From JACZWL01 sp046756445 (GTDB lineage Bacteria; Pseudomonadota; Gammaproteobacteria; Steroidobacterales; Woeseiaceae), in the NCBI GenBank assembly GCA_046756445.1, contig JBHHWI010000049.1, positions 1 through 21,296 of the forward strand: a stretch of DNA of 21,296 bases, read 5' to 3'. The notes beneath the pieces are model-generated. The model was not told where the DNA came from, made no database searches, and saw nothing but the letters and a program-made list of their open reading frames with translations. Both the position numbers and the translations under genes were made by a program. The stretch's first letter is position 1; every line of letters starts with the position of its first letter. This document shows, piece after piece, positions 1 to 8,416 of this stretch.

Positions 1-28
1 ACGAGTATGATTCGCGTCCCTGCATGCA

Positions 29-55
29 GAGGGCTGCCGAGTGAAATCAGGTGTA
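29..55 (+). pseudogene. Possible decayed tRNA-Ser fragment
   Basis: Just upstream of the intact tRNA-Ser, this stretch repeats two parts of it in the same order. Bases 35-42 resemble the D-arm segment of the tRNA (TGCC-GAGTG against TGCCGGAGTGG). Bases 43-55 are identical over 13 nt (gaaatcaggtgta) to the 3' half of the anticodon arm at 97-109. The segment between them is missing. This could be a remnant of a tandem tRNA copy or slipped-strand duplication. Given the short length it could also be chance. Confidence 0.3.
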
Positions 56-61
56 GAAGAA

Positions 62-152
<91 letters not shown>

Positions 153-160
153 CAATCCGA

Positions 161-184
161 ACGGGGTCCAAAGGACCCCGTTTG
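161..184 (+). terminator. Hairpin terminator after tRNA-Ser
   Basis: A perfect 9-bp GC-rich stem (161-169 ACGGGGTCC with 173-181 GGACCCCGT) closes a 3-nt AAA loop and is followed by a very short T run (181-183). Its place 8 nt after the tRNA CCA end fits a Rho-independent terminator for the tRNA transcript. The T tract is short, so termination may be partial. Confidence 0.75.
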
Positions 185-232
185 CTATCGGACAGCGTGA
201 ACCGCCGGAGTATCAGCAGGTCAAAGCCGGAA

Positions 233-2011
233 ATGGCGACAAGAACCGCATCGGCCCTCGTCAGCCTGGCAGTATCCCTCACAGCCTGCGGCGGGGGCGG
301 CTATGAGCCCGTAGGCAATCCGCAGCCGGCTCCACCGCCGGTCGGCGTGACCTGCGTCGACCGGGCGGAGCTCTGTGCAGACCAGCTATTGAACGGGACG
401 ACGGCAACGCTGGTGAACAACGGTTTCTATCTGCCGGGCACAGATTCCGCGGCGGCCTTACATCAGTTTTCGGGCACGCTCGGCATCACGGCGGACAGAA
501 TGTCCGTGTCCGCAGGAGAGACGACCGGACGTGTTTTTTTTCCCGCGATTGCCGTGCAATTTATTTCGGTCGGCGATGTCCTGTTACCGCTCGAGCGCGA
601 CGTGATACGGCGTGGCACTGCTGGCGCCTGGGACATAATCCTGTCGCCCGGAAAAATCTGGTCGGAGTCCAACGATCAGGGTTTGTCCAGGGCTTCTTTT
701 CCGTTCACTCTCGTGACCAATCAGTGGAACGAAGCGCACAATGGCGTGGCGACTTTCCTGTTTGACGCAGTGAGCGTATCGAACGTGCAATACCAGGTCA
801 CGCAGGAAACCGCGGTCTGGAACAAGGCGGATATGTGGGGCATTGCCCCGGCATCCTATTCGCCGGAAGTCATCGGCAATGCCGCTCAGATCGAGCAGGA
901 TTTTCTGAACGAGGTCGGCGCCAGGGTCGAGGTCAGGGACTGGTCGGCTATCGGCGTGGATTATCCGGGAGCCGACCTGAGCCAGTTCACCCGAAATATC
1001 CCGGCCACCGATATCAGCGCATCCGGAATCCTTGTTGACAATACGCTGTACTTCACGGCCGCCAACACGCGCTTCGGCGCTTACCCATATCCTCTGGAAA
1101 TGCGCCACGGCGTGTTTTCCGTCACCAAGTCGGCGCAGGCAGCCCTGACAATGCTGCGTCTGGCCCAAAAGTACGGGGAACAGGTGTTCGACCTGTTCAT
1201 TACAGACTATCTGAACGTGACGGCGACGCACGGCGGCTGGAATGGCGTGACGTTCGGCCACCTGCTCAGCATGGTTGCCGGAATTGGCGACCGCTTTCCG
1301 GATCCCAATGCCCAGGTGACGTTCGCGGACGAGAATGACTCCAGCAGCCAGATCTGGGCGGCCGTCTGGAACAGTTTTGCCAGGGCAGACAAGCTGGCAG
1401 CGGCATTTCGGTACGGGGACTACCCCTGGGCTCCCGGCCAGATCGTTCGGTACAACACGGCGCACACATTCATTCTCGGTGCCGCAATGCACAGCTTCTA
1501 TGAAGCAATGGAGGGCCCGAACGCGAATGTGTGGCAAATGATGCGCGACGAGGTGTATGGACCGATCGGAATTCAGACGGTGCCGACGATCCAGACCGTG
1601 GATAACGAGCCCATTCCGATATACGGCTTCGGACTGTTTCTGAATGCCTATGACACCACCCGCATCAGCCAGCTCCTGTCCAACGACGGCGTGTACAACG
1701 GGCAGCAGATTCTGCATCGCGAGCGCACGCGACAGTCGATGTACAAGACGGCGGACATGGGGTTCAGCACGTATGCCTCCATACCGATTATCGGGTCGAG
1801 CCAGAATGCGCGTTATCTCAATTCGTTCTGGTCTTTCGAATTAGTGGGTCCGTCGACCTGTACCGCACGAATTCCATATATGTGGGGCTTCGGCGGCAAC
1901 TTCGTCGTCATCCTGCAGAACGGCATCAGCGCTTTTCGCTATGCTGACGGGGACGTGCACGATCCGGCGGCGCTGGCGCTGGCTACCACGGGCATCCGGT
2001 CGGTCTGCTGA
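233..2011 (+). CDS. Serine hydrolase of the beta-lactamase / penicillin-binding fold, lipoprotein
   Basis: A 592-residue protein. The start at ATG 233 gives a short N-terminal signal (MATRTASALVSLAVSLTAC) with a lipobox L-T-A-C19, so it is predicted to be a lipoprotein facing the periplasm or outer membrane. GTG 197 is an alternative start adding 12 residues with extra arginines. The reading frame stays open upstream only because it runs through the tRNA. The second half resembles class C beta-lactamase-related hydrolases: S296-V-T-K299 in 'HGVFSVTKS' is the SxxK nucleophile motif, Y407-N408 in 'VRYNTAH' sits where the YxN motif is expected, and a late 'GFGGN' may match the third motif. Such proteins include esterases, D-aminopeptidases and peptidoglycan hydrolases. 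The first roughly 270 residues show no family I recognise. Substrate is unknown. The aldo/keto reductase gene follows after 19 nt, suggesting co-transcription. Confidence 0.85.
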   Translation: MATRTASALVSLAVSLTACGGGGYEPVGNPQPAPPPVGVTCVDRAELCADQLLNGTTATLVNNGFYLPGTDSAAALHQFSGTLGITADRMSVSAGETTGRVFFPAIAVQFISVGDVLLPLERDVIRRGTAGAWDIILSPGKIWSESNDQGLSRASFPFTLVTNQWNEAHNGVATFLFDAVSVSNVQYQVTQETAVWNKADMWGIAPASYSPEVIGNAAQIEQDFLNEVGARVEVRDWSAIGVDYPGADLSQFTRNIPATDISASGILVDNTLYFTAANTRFGAYPYPLEMRHGVFSVTKSAQAALTMLRLAQKYGEQVFDLFITDYLNVTATHGGWNGVTFGHLLSMVAGIGDRFPDPNAQVTFADENDSSSQIWAAVWNSFARADKLAAAFRYGDYPWAPGQIVRYNTAHTFILGAAMHSFYEAMEGPNANVWQMMRDEVYGPIGIQTVPTIQTVDNEPIPIYGFGLFLNAYDTTRISQLLSNDGVYNGQQILHRERTRQSMYKTADMGFSTYASIPIIGSSQNARYLNSFWSFELVGPSTCTARIPYMWGFGGNFVVILQNGISAFRYADGDVHDPAALALATTGIRSVC

Positions 2012-2020
2012 CAGGCGTAC

Positions 2021-2028
2021 AGGAGGTG
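2021..2028 (+). promoter_or_regulatory. Strong Shine-Dalgarno that fixes a TTG start
   Basis: AGGAGGTG is almost a full anti-16S match and lies just before TTG 2031. It supports initiation at this TTG rather than at the ATG at 1941, which lies inside the preceding gene. Confidence 0.75.
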
Positions 2029-2030
2029 AA

Positions 2031-2981
2031 TTGATAACGCGACGCGATTACCTCGGATACTCGGTCCTGACCGGCATTCTTTCAACGCTGCAACCCGGTT
2101 TGTTGAGGGCGATGGAGGGGCCGAAGCTGATCACCCGCGCCATACCCTCTTCGGGGGAAGAGCTGCCAATCGTGGGCCTGGGAAGTTCCGCGACGTTTTC
2201 GCGCGCAGCCGGAGGCGACGACCTCAGCAAGTTGCGAGAGGTATTGCGCGTGCTGTTCGAACACGGCGGCAGCGTATTCGATACGGCGCCGGCTTACGGC
2301 GCGTCCGAAAAGGTAGCCGGCAGAATCGTGCAGGAACTCGGCGCGACTGAGCGAGTCTTCTGGGCCACCAAACACCCGGGGGCCGGCCGCCGGGGCGGCA
2401 CGGCCGATCCGCGCGCTGCCCGCGCGCAGATCGAGCGGTCGTTCGAGCGGATCGGCAAAGACCCGATCGACCTGATCCAGGTGCATAACCTCGCCGACAT
2501 TCCCACGCAGATGGGAATTTTGAAAGAGCTGAAGGCGGAGGGCAGGGTACGGTATATCGGCACGACATCGACAAGGGCGAGTCGTTATGACGATCTTGCG
2601 AGGGTGATGCGCGAAGAGCCTGTCGATTTCATCGGCGTCGACTACGCGGTCGACAACCGCGTCTCGGCCGAGAAGATTCTGCCGCTGGCCCGAGATCGCG
2701 GCATCGCCGTTCTCGGTTACGTCCCGTTCGGGCGCACGCGCTTGTGGCGTCGCGTCGCCGGTCGCAAGGTCCCGGATTGGGCGGCGGAGTTCGGCGCCGC
2801 GTCATGGGCGCAATTCTTCATCAAATACGCTGCGGCTCATCCGGCGATAACGGCCGTAACGCCGGCCACCAGCAAGCCGAAGCACATGCTGGACAACCTT
2901 GGCGCGGCCATCGGCGAGCTTCCCGATAATGTCATGCAACGGCGAATGGAGGCGCTGATCGATTCGTTGCCGTCCGCCTGA
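2031..2981 (+). CDS. Aldo/keto reductase with a Tat-type signal
   Basis: A 316-residue NAD(P)H-dependent aldo/keto reductase. The TTG start is chosen because of the strong ribosome-binding site at 2021-2028 and because it yields a twin-arginine leader, T-R-R-D-Y-L-G, followed by a hydrophobic stretch (SVLTGILSTL). Export in folded form with a bound cofactor is therefore plausible. The catalytic tetrad is complete: D84 and Y89 in 'FDTAPAYG', K114 in 'WATKHP' and H152 in 'LIQVHN'. The family reduces aldehydes and ketones to alcohols; the substrate cannot be read from the sequence. The gene follows the serine-hydrolase lipoprotein after 19 nt, so both products probably work in the cell envelope. 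It could also be a cytoplasmic enzyme if the leader is not functional. Confidence 0.88.
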   Translation: MITRRDYLGYSVLTGILSTLQPGLLRAMEGPKLITRAIPSSGEELPIVGLGSSATFSRAAGGDDLSKLREVLRVLFEHGGSVFDTAPAYGASEKVAGRIVQELGATERVFWATKHPGAGRRGGTADPRAARAQIERSFERIGKDPIDLIQVHNLADIPTQMGILKELKAEGRVRYIGTTSTRASRYDDLARVMREEPVDFIGVDYAVDNRVSAEKILPLARDRGIAVLGYVPFGRTRLWRRVAGRKVPDWAAEFGAASWAQFFIKYAAAHPAITAVTPATSKPKHMLDNLGAAIGELPDNVMQRRMEALIDSLPSA

Positions 2982-3011
2982 CATCGAGTTTTATTCGCCC
3001 AAGGCTCGCAT

Positions 3012-3017
3012 TATGAT
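3012..3017 (+). promoter_or_regulatory. Possible -10 element for the MaoC-CitE-Acs operon
   Basis: TATGAT differs from the sigma-70 consensus at one position and lies 29 nt before the MaoC start codon, in the 65-nt gap after the aldo/keto reductase. The -35 region is poor (TTTTAT around 2989-2994), so this is only a candidate. Confidence 0.35.
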
Positions 3018-3046
3018 GCGACTACGGTCACAGGCGGGTAGGACAT

Positions 3047-3499
3047 ATGCCAGGGTTGTATTTCGAAGAATTCTCTGTCGGGCAGATATTTCAGCACACG
3101 ATCCGACGAACGATTACCGAGGCCGACAACGTATTGTTCAGTGCCCTGACGCATAATTCGGCGCCGCTGCACATCGATGCCGAGTACATGAAGGGCAGCG
3201 AGTTCGGCAAGCCGATCGTGAACAGTTGCCTGACGCTGGCATTCATGGTCGGCATCTCAGTCAACGATACGACTATCGGTACCACCGTTGCCAACCTGGG
3301 CTGGGACGAAGTGCGCTTTCCCAGGCCCTTATTTCATGGCGATACGATTCATGTCGAAACCGAAGTGCTGGAACTGCGCGAAAGTAAATCGAGACCCGAC
3401 AACGGAATCGTCATATTTGCGCATCGCGCGTTCAACCAGGACAACGATCTGGTCGCCGAGTGCAGGCGATCGGCATTGATGCTCAGGATGCCTGCGTGA
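3047..3499 (+). CDS. MaoC-family hydratase/dehydratase acting on acyl-CoA
   Basis: A 150-residue single hot-dog-fold protein of the MaoC-like (R-specific enoyl-CoA hydratase) family, expected to hydrate or dehydrate a CoA thioester in the cytoplasm. The family motif is 'LTHNSAPLHID' (residues 34-44), with H42 as the conserved histidine. The canonical D-x4-H pair has Asn37 where Asp is expected. My recollection is that a subgroup paired with CitE-like lyases carries such a change, so the protein may still be active. The start ATG is preceded by AGGA (3040-3043). The stop codon TGA overlaps the GTG start of the CoA-ester lyase by 4 nt, so the two are translationally coupled. Likely substrates are mesaconyl-, itaconyl- or methylfumaryl-type CoA esters, as inferred from the neighbour. 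Confidence 0.88.
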   Translation: MPGLYFEEFSVGQIFQHTIRRTITEADNVLFSALTHNSAPLHIDAEYMKGSEFGKPIVNSCLTLAFMVGISVNDTTIGTTVANLGWDEVRFPRPLFHGDTIHVETEVLELRESKSRPDNGIVIFAHRAFNQDNDLVAECRRSALMLRMPA

Positions 3500-4362
3500 G
3501 TCGCAGTTTCCTTTTTGTCCCGGGAGACAGCGAACCCAAGCTGCAAAAAGCCGCGGACACACAGGCCGATGCGCTGATCATCGATCTCGAAGACTCCGTC
3601 GTCGCATCCGAAAGACCCGGCGCACGCGAGACCGCGGCGAGTTTCCTGGCCGGTCACGGCGACCGAAATGTGTGGGTGCGAATCAATCCGCTCGACACCG
3701 AGGACGCGCTGAATGACCTGCGTTCTCTGATGCCGGCAGGGCCTGCCGGCATCGTCCTGCCCAAGCCGCGGGGCGCGAAAGACGCGATTCAGCTGGCCAA
3801 ATTGCTCGACGTATTCGAGCAGGAAGGCGGCCTGCCGCAGGGCCGGACACTGATCCTGCCGATTGCGACGGAACGGCCCGCGGCGCTCTTTCATCTACAC
3901 GAATATATCGGCGCGACGCCGCGACTGGCCGCCCTGACCTGGGGCGCGGAGGACCTGGGCACGGCGTTGGGCGCCACCGGCAGCCGGGACGAGCAGGGCG
4001 ACTGGCTGCCGCCGTACCAACTGGCGAGATCGCTTTGCCTCATTGCGGCATCGGCGGCCAGGATACCGGCGATCGACACGGTGTTTACGGATTACAAGGA
4101 CGCTGAAGGCCTGGCGCGACGCGCGGGACGAGCGCGCCGCGACGGATTTTCGGGCATGCTGGCGGTTCATCCGGATCAGGTCGATTCGATCAACGAGGCG
4201 TTCATGCCGAGCAGCGAGGAAATCGATCGCGCAATGCGAATCGTTGAGCTGTTTGCCGAGAACCCCGAGGCGGGTACGCTGGGCATGGACGGTGAGATGA
4301 TTGATCGACCGCATTGGGTACGGGCCAAACGCATCCTGGAACTCGCAGAACAGAAAAAATAA
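3496..4362 (+). CDS. CitE-like CoA-ester lyase (HpcH/HpaI aldolase / citrate lyase beta family)
   Basis: A 288-residue TIM-barrel enzyme related to CitE, malyl-CoA/beta-methylmalyl-CoA lyase, citramalyl-CoA lyase and (S)-malyl-CoA thioesterase. GTG 3496 is chosen because it overlaps the MaoC stop (GTGA), has AGGA at 3485-3488, and begins the typical 'SRSFLFVPGDS'. An ATG at 3460 would extend it inside the upstream gene. Family signatures seen are 'IIDLEDSV' (D30, E32, D33), E126 in 'IATERPAA', E152-D153 in 'WGAEDLG' as probable Mg2+ ligands, and 'VHPDQV' near the C-terminus. The reaction is cleavage or condensation of a 3-hydroxy-acyl-CoA with acetyl-CoA, or thioester hydrolysis; sequence alone does not separate these. 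The acetyl-CoA synthetase gene follows after 9 nt. Confidence 0.9.
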   Translation: MSRSFLFVPGDSEPKLQKAADTQADALIIDLEDSVVASERPGARETAASFLAGHGDRNVWVRINPLDTEDALNDLRSLMPAGPAGIVLPKPRGAKDAIQLAKLLDVFEQEGGLPQGRTLILPIATERPAALFHLHEYIGATPRLAALTWGAEDLGTALGATGSRDEQGDWLPPYQLARSLCLIAASAARIPAIDTVFTDYKDAEGLARRAGRARRDGFSGMLAVHPDQVDSINEAFMPSSEEIDRAMRIVELFAENPEAGTLGMDGEMIDRPHWVRAKRILELAEQKK

Positions 4363-4366
4363 GGTG
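4361..4366 (+). promoter_or_regulatory. Ribosome binding site of acsA
   Basis: AAGGTG overlaps the last bases of the lyase stop codon and sits 5 nt before ATG 4372. It supports the chosen start and coupled expression of the two genes. Confidence 0.6.
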
Positions 4367-4371
4367 TCACG

Positions 4372-6312
<1,941 letters not shown>

Positions 6313-6320
6313 CTCAATTA

Positions 6321-6374
6321 GAACCTGTCTCAGAATACCGCGTGAGCCGCCACGCGGTATTCTGAGACAGGTTC
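6321..6374. repeat. Perfect 24-bp inverted repeat between convergent genes
   Basis: The arms 6321-6344 and 6351-6374 are exact reverse complements over 24 bp and close a 6-nt loop (AGCCGC). It lies 8 nt after the acsA stop and about 40 nt from the end of the minus-strand FHA gene. It could act as a bidirectional transcription barrier. However, neither side has a U tract, and the stem is unusually long and perfect for a simple terminator. A REP-like or palindromic mobile sequence is an alternative. Confidence 0.85.
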
Positions 6375-6413
6375 AAGTCAGATTATTCGGTGCACGACAC
6401 CCGGGTCGCGGCG

Positions 6414-7697
6414 TCACACCAGCGGGTTGGCCTGTGCCTCGACCGACTGGTCCTCGAGCGGCTCGTCCTTCGCCGGCGCTTCCGGTACGGGTTCGACGGC
6501 ATCGACCCGCCGGCTGTCGCCGGCGCCGCTATCGAGCCGCTTGGATTCGGCGATCTGTCTTTCGTATTCCCTGACGAACTCTTCGCCAAACACATGTGGG
6601 AATTGCCCCGCGACGCGCTGAGTCATGATCGGGTAGAGATCACAATACAGGCGCCAGTATCTGAGCTGATTCATTATCTGGAACAGCGGCTTTTTCTTTA
6701 AGGTCCTGTCGAAGTTTTCCCTGAGCTCATCCGGATCAAACCGGTCGGCGAATTCGCTGAACGACGCATTCATGGCGCCAAGAAGGGCGTCGTGATGGAA
6801 TTTGAGGTCGCGACAGACTTCCTTGACGGAATCGATCGGCCCGAGGTACTCGCCTTCCTCGCCGATCAGCAGTTGTTTCAGCGAGTCCCTGGTGCTCTCC
6901 GACAGTTTCAGCGGGTTATTGTGCCGCGGCAATGTCGTTGTCTGATCGAGACGGAAGGTGCCCTTCAGATTCATCCGGCATTTCAGCAAGTCGGTCACGC
7001 CCTCGATGAATTCCCTGAGAACCCCTCCGGCATTGCGCATCACGTCCAGGGGGTCGACCGACGGGTGAATATCGGACCGGCTGATGCCGGCGCTTTCGAG
7101 CATGGCATCGAGCAGATCCGCAGGCGTCAGTTGTCCTGACTTCTCGGGTGGCGCGAATGGATTCCGTTGCCTGTCGGCCATTTCACTGGCCTTCTCGACG
7201 CCGGCACCTTTCTCCGGCCCGCCGAACAACGCGGCCTGAAATTCCTCGTCGCCCGTTATCTCTTCCTCGCCGAGGAGCTCAATACCGGTTTTGACGGAGT
7301 CTTCGGGAACCAGCTGCTCGATGTGATCCGGGACAACGGTCATCGGCTCCTCGGGCGGCATCCTCAGGCTCTCGCCTTCGTCCAGCGACACCAGGAATTC
7401 GAAATCGCCCATACGGAGCTTGTCGCCGTCGAACAGTCGGCGCGGGTTCCCCCGTCCCAGCGGTTCCTTGTCACTATTGACGTAGACGCCGTTGCTGCTG
7501 ACATCGGCAAGAAAGTAGGCGCCGCTCTGGTAATCGACCGTCGCGTGCTTGCCGGAGATATAACGGTCCGGATCCGGAAGTATCCAGTCGTTGTCGAGCG
7601 AGCGACCGATGGTGCCGCCGTTCTCGTTGAACTCGCGGACGTAGTCGTCCCCAAGGAGTTCCTTGTGCTCGCTCGTTATTTCCAGAACCAGTGCCAT
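6414..7697 (-). CDS. tagH: FHA-domain protein resembling type VI secretion TagH
   Basis: A 427-residue cytoplasmic protein read from ATG 7697. Longer in-frame extensions exist upstream, but the FHA domain begins at once from this ATG ('MALVLEIT'). The N-terminal FHA domain (about 5-105) has all recognition signatures: G31-R32-S33, S48-x-x-H51 and S68-N69-G70. These bind phosphothreonine in partner proteins. A linker rich in acidic residues and proline follows (about 110-200). The C-terminal region (about 210-390, with 'LTPADLLDAMLESAG' and 'QLRYWRLYCDLYPIM') resembles that of T6SS-associated FHA proteins. The extreme C-terminus is low-complexity and charged. In known systems such proteins act with a Thr kinase and phosphatase to control T6SS assembly. 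No T6SS structural gene is in the window, so the role here is inferred. A Ser/Thr kinase lies at 18917-20224. Confidence 0.8.
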   Translation of the reverse strand: MALVLEITSEHKELLGDDYVREFNENGGTIGRSLDNDWILPDPDRYISGKHATVDYQSGAYFLADVSSNGVYVNSDKEPLGRGNPRRLFDGDKLRMGDFEFLVSLDEGESLRMPPEEPMTVVPDHIEQLVPEDSVKTGIELLGEEEITGDEEFQAALFGGPEKGAGVEKASEMADRQRNPFAPPEKSGQLTPADLLDAMLESAGISRSDIHPSVDPLDVMRNAGGVLREFIEGVTDLLKCRMNLKGTFRLDQTTTLPRHNNPLKLSESTRDSLKQLLIGEEGEYLGPIDSVKEVCRDLKFHHDALLGAMNASFSEFADRFDPDELRENFDRTLKKKPLFQIMNQLRYWRLYCDLYPIMTQRVAGQFPHVFGEEFVREYERQIAESKRLDSGAGDSRRVDAVEPVPEAPAKDEPLEDQSVEAQANPLV

Positions 7698-7953
7698 GGC
7701 ATCACTCGTCGGACCGGATCGATCGGCGTACGGTAGCCTCCGGCCCGGGGTGCAGACAGGCCAAATAGTGCAGTGAAGCAATGACTTGGCGCTGCCGAGC
7801 AGTTCACATAAATCATCTTGCTTCAGATCCGCGGGGACACCAGCATAGAGATAATCAGACCATATATGACCAATTTTGTGGTGCGTCAAATCCTGCGGCC
7901 TCACCGGCGAAATTTGGGTAAACTACCGCACCGTTTTTCGCAGGCGATCCAAA
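7698..7953. other. Divergent intergenic region
   Basis: This 256-nt gap between the FHA gene (leftward) and the DUF1820 gene (rightward) must hold promoters for both. A TAAACT at 7919-7924 could be a -10 for the rightward gene, but no convincing -35 accompanies it. I see no strong hairpin, repeat or small gene. Confidence 0.5.
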
Positions 7954-8289
7954 GTGACTGCAAAACGACTGTACAGAATCGTATTCGTCAGCCATGGACA
8001 GGTGTACGAGATTTATGCCCGCAATGTCGGACAGGGGTTCCTGTTCGGCTTCGTGGAGGTCGAGAAGCTGGTTTTCGGAGAGCGCAGCACTGTCGTGGTC
8101 GACCCCTCCGAGGAGAAAATCAAGACCGAATTCTCGGGCGTGCAGAAAACCTATCTGCCGATGCACGCCATCATTCGGATCGACGAGGTAGAGAAACAGG
8201 GTGCGAGCAAGATCAGCAAGCTGGAAGGCGGAAATGTGGCGCAGTTTCCGGTGCCCATCTACACGCCGGGTGGCGAAAACAAGACCTGA
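7954..8289 (+). CDS. DUF1820-family small conserved protein
   Basis: A 111-residue protein starting at GTG 7954 ('VTAKRLYRIVF'). In-frame codons further upstream give a sequence unlike the family. The pattern 'LYRIVFVSHGQVYEIYA', '...GFVEVEKLVFGE...VVDPSEEK' and 'MHAIIRIDEVEKQG' matches, as I recall it, the DUF1820 family of uncharacterised proteins common in gammaproteobacteria. No signal peptide, membrane segment or catalytic motif is visible, so it is probably cytoplasmic. It is transcribed away from the FHA gene and precedes purL by 127 nt; a functional link to either is not evident. Function unknown. Confidence 0.88.
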   Translation: MTAKRLYRIVFVSHGQVYEIYARNVGQGFLFGFVEVEKLVFGERSTVVVDPSEEKIKTEFSGVQKTYLPMHAIIRIDEVEKQGASKISKLEGGNVAQFPVPIYTPGGENKT

Positions 8290-8322
8290 CACCCGATGCT
8301 GGCCGGCCGGTCAAGGCTTGGG

Positions 8323-8328
8323 TATGAT
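8323..8328 (+). promoter_or_regulatory. Possible -10 element for purL
   Basis: TATGAT lies about 90 nt before the purL start. No good -35 is visible 16-18 nt upstream. If used, the transcript leader would contain the inverted repeat at 8351-8392. Confidence 0.3.
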
Positions 8329-8350
8329 CCCGGTACCTCGAATAGTCCTG

Positions 8351-8392
8351 AGCCCGAATATTTCACACAACACCTGACGGAATATTCGGGCT
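8351..8392. repeat. 12-bp perfect inverted repeat in the purL leader
   Basis: Arms 8351-8362 (AGCCCGAATATT) and 8381-8392 (AATATTCGGGCT) are exact reverse complements separated by 18 nt. There is no T tract after the second arm. It could be a leader hairpin for purL, an operator for a dimeric repressor, or a weak terminator for the DUF1820 gene. It does not resemble the enterobacterial PurR box. Confidence 0.6.
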
Positions 8393-8416
8393 GTCCGCGA
8401 TCAAGGTTGCGTCAGC

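Noticed and set aside
584..1717. 377-residue open frame on the minus strand
   Set aside because: It is antisense to the serine hydrolase, has no recognisable domain and reflects high GC at third positions.
8290..8416. PurR operator or purine riboswitch before purL
   Set aside because: No ACGCAAACGTTTGCGT-like box and no purine-aptamer core were seen; only an unrelated dyad is present.
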